Positions 56,191 to 62,100 of a DNA stretch of 64,000 nucleotides are shown here, piece after piece (position 1 is the stretch's first letter; each line of letters begins with the position of its first letter). The position numbers and the translations under genes were made by a program. The stretch spans positions 142,358-206,357 of the forward strand of contig NW_004797350.1 in the NCBI RefSeq assembly GCF_000002075.1, given 5' to 3'. Under the pieces are notes generated by a model, which was given only the letters and a program-made list of their open reading frames with translations, searched no databases and was not told the origin of the DNA. Source of the DNA: Aplysia californica (taxonomy: Eukaryota > Mollusca > Gastropoda > Aplysiida > Aplysiidae).

Positions 56191-59100
56191 TTCTCGGCAT
56201 CAAACACAGGCTGTTTCCCCCACACATACTTAATATCCGATAACCCAGTAATATATCATTTGCCAATCTAATATCTGATATCTCTCACAACTTTGATCAT
56301 CTCATTTCCAAATTACCAGCTCTTTTAGTTTTTAAGAATCAAGACTGACATATTACTCAAATCTACTAATAAGAATTCATGTGTCTCCAGGTGAACCAGA
56401 AATTCAAGTAAAATATTTCCATAAGACAGAGCTCGAAGCTAAAAAATACAATAAATAACTTTTGTCACGTACGATAGTCAACACCATTATTTGTGCATGT
56501 ACTGGAGCCAATTCTTTCTTTTCCTGTTCTCTTGCGAGGTTTTCGCAAACACAGGGGACCATATGCTGTATCCTTGCATTCACGTTTCTGTTTCTCACAA
56601 TTGTTTCGAACTAGAACATTGGCACACTGAAGTTCATCTGAAGAGAAACCAAGTCGTATCAGAAAGTTATGATAATGATATTATTATATACGCCTATATT
56701 CTCAATTAACGAACAAACAAACAAACAAACAAACAAAATAAACACACAACAAAAACACCCCCCCCCCCACCCTCGAAAAAGAAAACATTCACAAAATAGT
56801 ATTTCAATCCATCACAATCTGCACTGGGTATGATTTCTCTCTTTATGCCTCCATCCCCCGCATTCTTGTGGTTTCATATTCACAGGGGGCCAACTCATGA
56901 CCACAGAGAACATTTGCTTGAGGAAAGCTGAATACAAGACAAACCAAGAGCAGCCACAGCGCCAGAACCTCCTATTATAACAGCTTGGGTGCACTATAAT
57001 AATTTGCAGAATTTTCATAGATATCCCACAAAGGTCGAATAAGGAGCGAAGAAGGGAAAGAAAAAGAAACAGGGACAACATGGTATTCAAATGAGTTATC
57101 CAATGACTCACAAGGAAAAATACATTCAAATCGAACTTCAAAGTCAGGGCAGGTGCCCCCGTTTCGCTGCTTTTTGTCCCTGCAACTAATCTTGTTTCTC
57201 TCACAAGAGTAGCCGAGTCTTAGACCATTAGTTTGTTCCTTAGAATACATCTGCTGTGTGTCCACATCCCGGCACTCCATGCCCAAGGGCCGGCGGCAAA
57301 GGCGTAAGTCCGCAATTTCCTGAAAATTGTAAGATGGTACTCAACTATCAGTAACGTTTGGTGTAAGTAAGGAACGTGATGTATATCTATTTTAAACTCA
57401 ATGCAGATACTTGGTATGTTTACAATAAAAGGGACACAGAACAAAATGGAAAAGTAAGATGCTTCACGGGAATCATACATACTATTAAGACTCAAAATAG
57501 CTGTGTACACGTATTATACAGACAGTAGTATGCTTCCGACCTGAGTGTGGGGTATGAGGTTTGTTTTTCAGTGTGAATATCAGTGCCGATGTGAGTGTGA
57601 GAGGCATCAAATGGACCTTAATGTGCACCCCAGCATAAGGGGGGATGTTTTAAATTATAGAATAAGTAAAAATCGATAATCAGTTTTATGCTAGTGTAAT
57701 ATTTACTTTGATGGGCAATTTTTTTTTGTCCTTCCTTCTTTCTTCACTACTCTAAATGCTGGGCCAAACTCTTAGCTTTCAAAAACACTAATTTGTAATA
57801 CAGTTGCTTGAAACTCATTAACAAAAATAATTAGCATGAATTAAAACATTAGGGCTGAAATACATTTCTATGGTTTATATGAAAAAAGACAATTACAAAG
57901 AAAAAAGAAACATAAAATTGGATTGTGCTCTGAAAGAATCTGGTGTTCTGTCTGAAGATATAAAGAGGCTCAGAATGAACTTACCAGATTCCCTCTGTTG
58001 TACTCTTGAGAGATGGCTTTTAGTGACTCGTCATTCCCACCTTCTCGCTTATCCAAATTGATCCAAGGACTCCAGAACACATCACGATCATCCTCAGCCA
58101 CTGCAAAAGACGCATCATCTTACTGACATCATACTTGTAACTCATAAGAAAGCAGTATGCTAAAAATACCTGGGCAAGTAGAACAAAGTCTGTCATATCA
58201 ATGTGTGATACACAATCTTTTTTCTTAGGAATCCATCAATATCGGTGATGACTAAAGCAGTATACATGAAGTTATAGCTTTCCCTGGGTCTGAGACATAG
58301 CAGAAGTTGATTACTCAAAAACTACTTCCCTCCCCTAAGATCTTGACTTCCATGATATGCTCCAATGGAGAAACATAAACCTCATGTTTGGAATCAAGGA
58401 ATATGTGAGAGTATGTCTTTCTGTCAAAGCAATTACAGCCCGTTTCTAATCAAATCCTCAATTGTTGCTCACAACAACAGCAGCAATAGTTTATTGTTGC
58501 CGGTAGTTTGAAAGCTTGTTCTGTCAATGTGTAGTACAGCATTGCTGCTATTCTTTATGGGGAACACCCTATCTAATCAAGATGTTGCAGTGTTATTCGT
58601 TTAAGAACGAAAGACATCTTTGATTGAATGTCTTAACCTTGTGCTTTTTTATGAAGACCGTATTCCACATTCATCTAAAAATTGAAATTCTTATATTATT
58701 ATCTAACTACACCGGGAAGTGAACTTGAACAAGAAATAGAGCCCTCTTCAAAGGGAAAATATAATTTAAAATGTTTCCAATGCCACAGAAACTGCAGAGC
58801 ACCACAGCTATGCTCACAAAGGCATGTACATAATAATAATATGTACAAAACTGAATTTTTCCAGGTTTGATTTTTTTATGATGGTAACTGTTAGCCTAAC
58901 AAAAATCCTCATATGGTTGGATCCAGAAGACTGAATGGTTCCTGTTACAATCGAACATTCTAAGTATGGAGGCCTTGAAGAAAATAATACAGCGAAAACG
59001 TATTATTGACATTTTTTCACTCCAACAAATGAAGTCTACTTTGTTAAATGACAGGGATAAAACTGCCTAACAGACATACTTGTGTTATCATAAACGCCAT

Positions 59101-62100
59101 GCCTCCCACACAGCACTGTTCTAAACAAGAAAGTGCCGCCCAATTAGAACAAAAAGCAAACAAAACAAATAGAAACCTTGTTGACAGATGAAGGGCTGGT
59201 TTCTCTCACAACTCATGAGGGTAAGGCCCCCGTTCTCAGCAAAGTCTAGGCCAAGGCAAAGAGAAGAGAGTGGAGTCGCAAGATTCAGATCTTCAACTGA
59301 AGCTTGCCCGCTGAAGCGTCTGAAAAAAAAACACCCAACAGCCCAGAACCAGTAATTTGTTTTGTGATGTTAGAATTTGCTTTATTAAAAAATAATACTA
59401 TTATATATTATAGGCACTCACTAAAAGTGACATTCTCAAACAATCATTTATTTTCAACAGCGAAACAAGTTTATACTTCTCATTACATGTGCTTCATTTA
59501 CACTCACCACTCAAAACGTATCTTTCTTTCAAATTATTGGGGCTCCAGTAAAACAAACAAACAAACAAACAAAACAACTGTACGTACCTAAAAGCACGAG
59601 GCATGTCTTCTTGGCCGATCTGATATTTCTCCTCAGCATTCTGTGCAAACTCCCACACATGGGTGCTCTCAGAGTCGTCTCTCTCAGCCAAGGCAAGAAC
59701 ATTGTGAAACATGACACTGCCCCCAATCAAAAATGCTCTACCTGGGAGTAAATAGGAACAAATTAATTTTCTGTTCAAAACAGAGAAACATTCATGTGGC
59801 ATTTTCTATGTGTTCAACTCATATTTGGAGTTCATGGAAGAACAGAATGATGGTACCACAACCCTAAAATACAGTTACTTGACACATTTTCTTTGCTACG
59901 TTTTGATATCACGTACTTTATAAAAAGCACAGCTGGGTGGTACATTCCTAGTGCCACAAAGATAATTGAGGGGCTTTATGTTTTCTTGTATCTTAGAACA
60001 CAAACATATTATTAGATCACTCTACTCTGTAACCTCATAAAAGTTAAATACTTGTGATGTTACAAAAATAAGCTACTGCTACCCAGGCTGGCTAAAAGTA
60101 CCACACAGTGCTGAAGATCAGACTCATCTAAAAGCTGCACAATTCCAATCTGAAAAAATCTCACTTCTGAAAGAACGACGAGACTTTAACTTGTTGAAGG
60201 CGGCGAAGGGTTGATCAAGTAACAGCAGTCTTCCTCCAACACTGGAGCACTTTGTGGCCGCATCAGCATATCCTCTGAGGGATACAAAGTTTGAACAGTT
60301 ACTACATATTATAGAAAAAAAATGTCTTTCCTAAGCTAGGGTCGAGCTAGTTCTCTTCGATACATGGTCCTTTCGTGGCCTGACAACACGTTGCCTTTTG
60401 TTTTATCCTATCCTCTGCTAATTAGCAGAGAAACCTTGACAATAAAGTATTGGATTAGACATCCATATTGTAGCTTTAACGTCACATTGTTGATACATAT
60501 GCATTATTTTTCTAGCATTGAGCACAAAACGTTGTCTCTATTTCAAAAACTTAATTTCCTTCTCTATTTTTTTGCTTGCCTTTCACACAGCCTTCCTCAT
60601 AAGTTTGGGATCATTGAATCTAGAGCAACACCATGAAACAAAGCAAGAGCATAAAATCTATGCAGATTTTGATATCAGAAACAAGTAGATCTATTCTCAG
60701 TACAATATTTATGGGTATTCTTTTGTAGTAGACAAGAAAGAGACCCACAGCTGTGAGCACAAATCACAAATTAGCTCAAACAAACAACCAGCATTAATAT
60801 CACAGATTAAAAAGAATCATTTGGTTTGAATTTCACTCGGTCGAAAATCTCAATAATGCAGTAGTTGTCCAAGTCAATTTGTAAATCAAGTCAGTGCAGA
60901 TAGAACCAAAACAGGGACAGAAAAGACAACGAGCACCTTGAGGCACGGGGATGCCCAGAGGTTTAAAAACCTCGTTTTATATCAAAGCAAAAATCAAGAA
61001 TGAAACTTTGCTTTGAAACTTTAAATCCAAAGCTACCAGCAGTCTTATTTAACATGTCAATTAAGGTCTATACAAGACGTTCTACATCATCAAATCATAG
61101 GTATATTTTAAAAAATTTTACCTTCTGCTTCCCCTTTTCACAAGAAGACAAAGACCTTCAACAGGCTTGAACGGCTTTTTACACGACACTAAGGGGCAAG
61201 GAAAAGAAAAAGAATCTTCAAACATTTTTGGGTAAAGTTAGTTTATCACATTCTGTGGCGCATTTTGGACCATTAAAGCAAATTAATCTAATTAAATTAG
61301 TTGTGACATACCATTAAAAGTTTGCTACTGAAAGGATTTGGAAATCGACAATAACTTCTGAACGAAGTAAATTAATGAGACTGATTATAAGCAGTAACAT
61401 TTTTATAGCATATTTCAGGATTTACCCAGCACATTGTAATTCATTATTTCAATCATTTCATCGTAATTTGCCAATTTAAAAAAAACAAACCGGACTGAAA
61501 TACCCCACCAGGAACATACCAACTGAAAATGAAAAGACACATAGGATCCAACATAATTATGACAATAATTATTGTACAGCAAGATCCAGAAAGTGTAATA
61601 AACACCATTTGTGTTGAAGCGAGATTGCAATGGTTAAAAATAAAACTGCAATTCATACGACAATAACATTCCATCATTCACATGACTTCTTTGTGTTGCC
61701 ATACGTTGCCATGCTCTAAATACATCTTTACAAATTAAATGTAACCTTCAGTCTGAAAGGTAAATCATGACTTCAATCTTAAGTCCTCATTCATTCTGTC
61801 ATCTAAAGACTTCTTTTACATACTCGACAAGCATAAAATAACAAGAAAGGACATTCAGTCGTACTGTGCTAAATGGCAGTCACAACATAGGAAAAGCCGT
61901 ATACTCTATCAAGCTATACCTCAGACTTTGCAAGGGCCTGGACTACAACATTTGCATTGGAGAAAAATCGAGTACCGGAGAACTTAACTGTTTATGAGGG
62001 CATAATTAGGAAAACAGAACCTAAAAGCCTAGGACACAATGCATATCTCAAGCAACATGAGGGAAGCTACGAGGAAAAGCAAGGCAAATCCAGATTGGAC

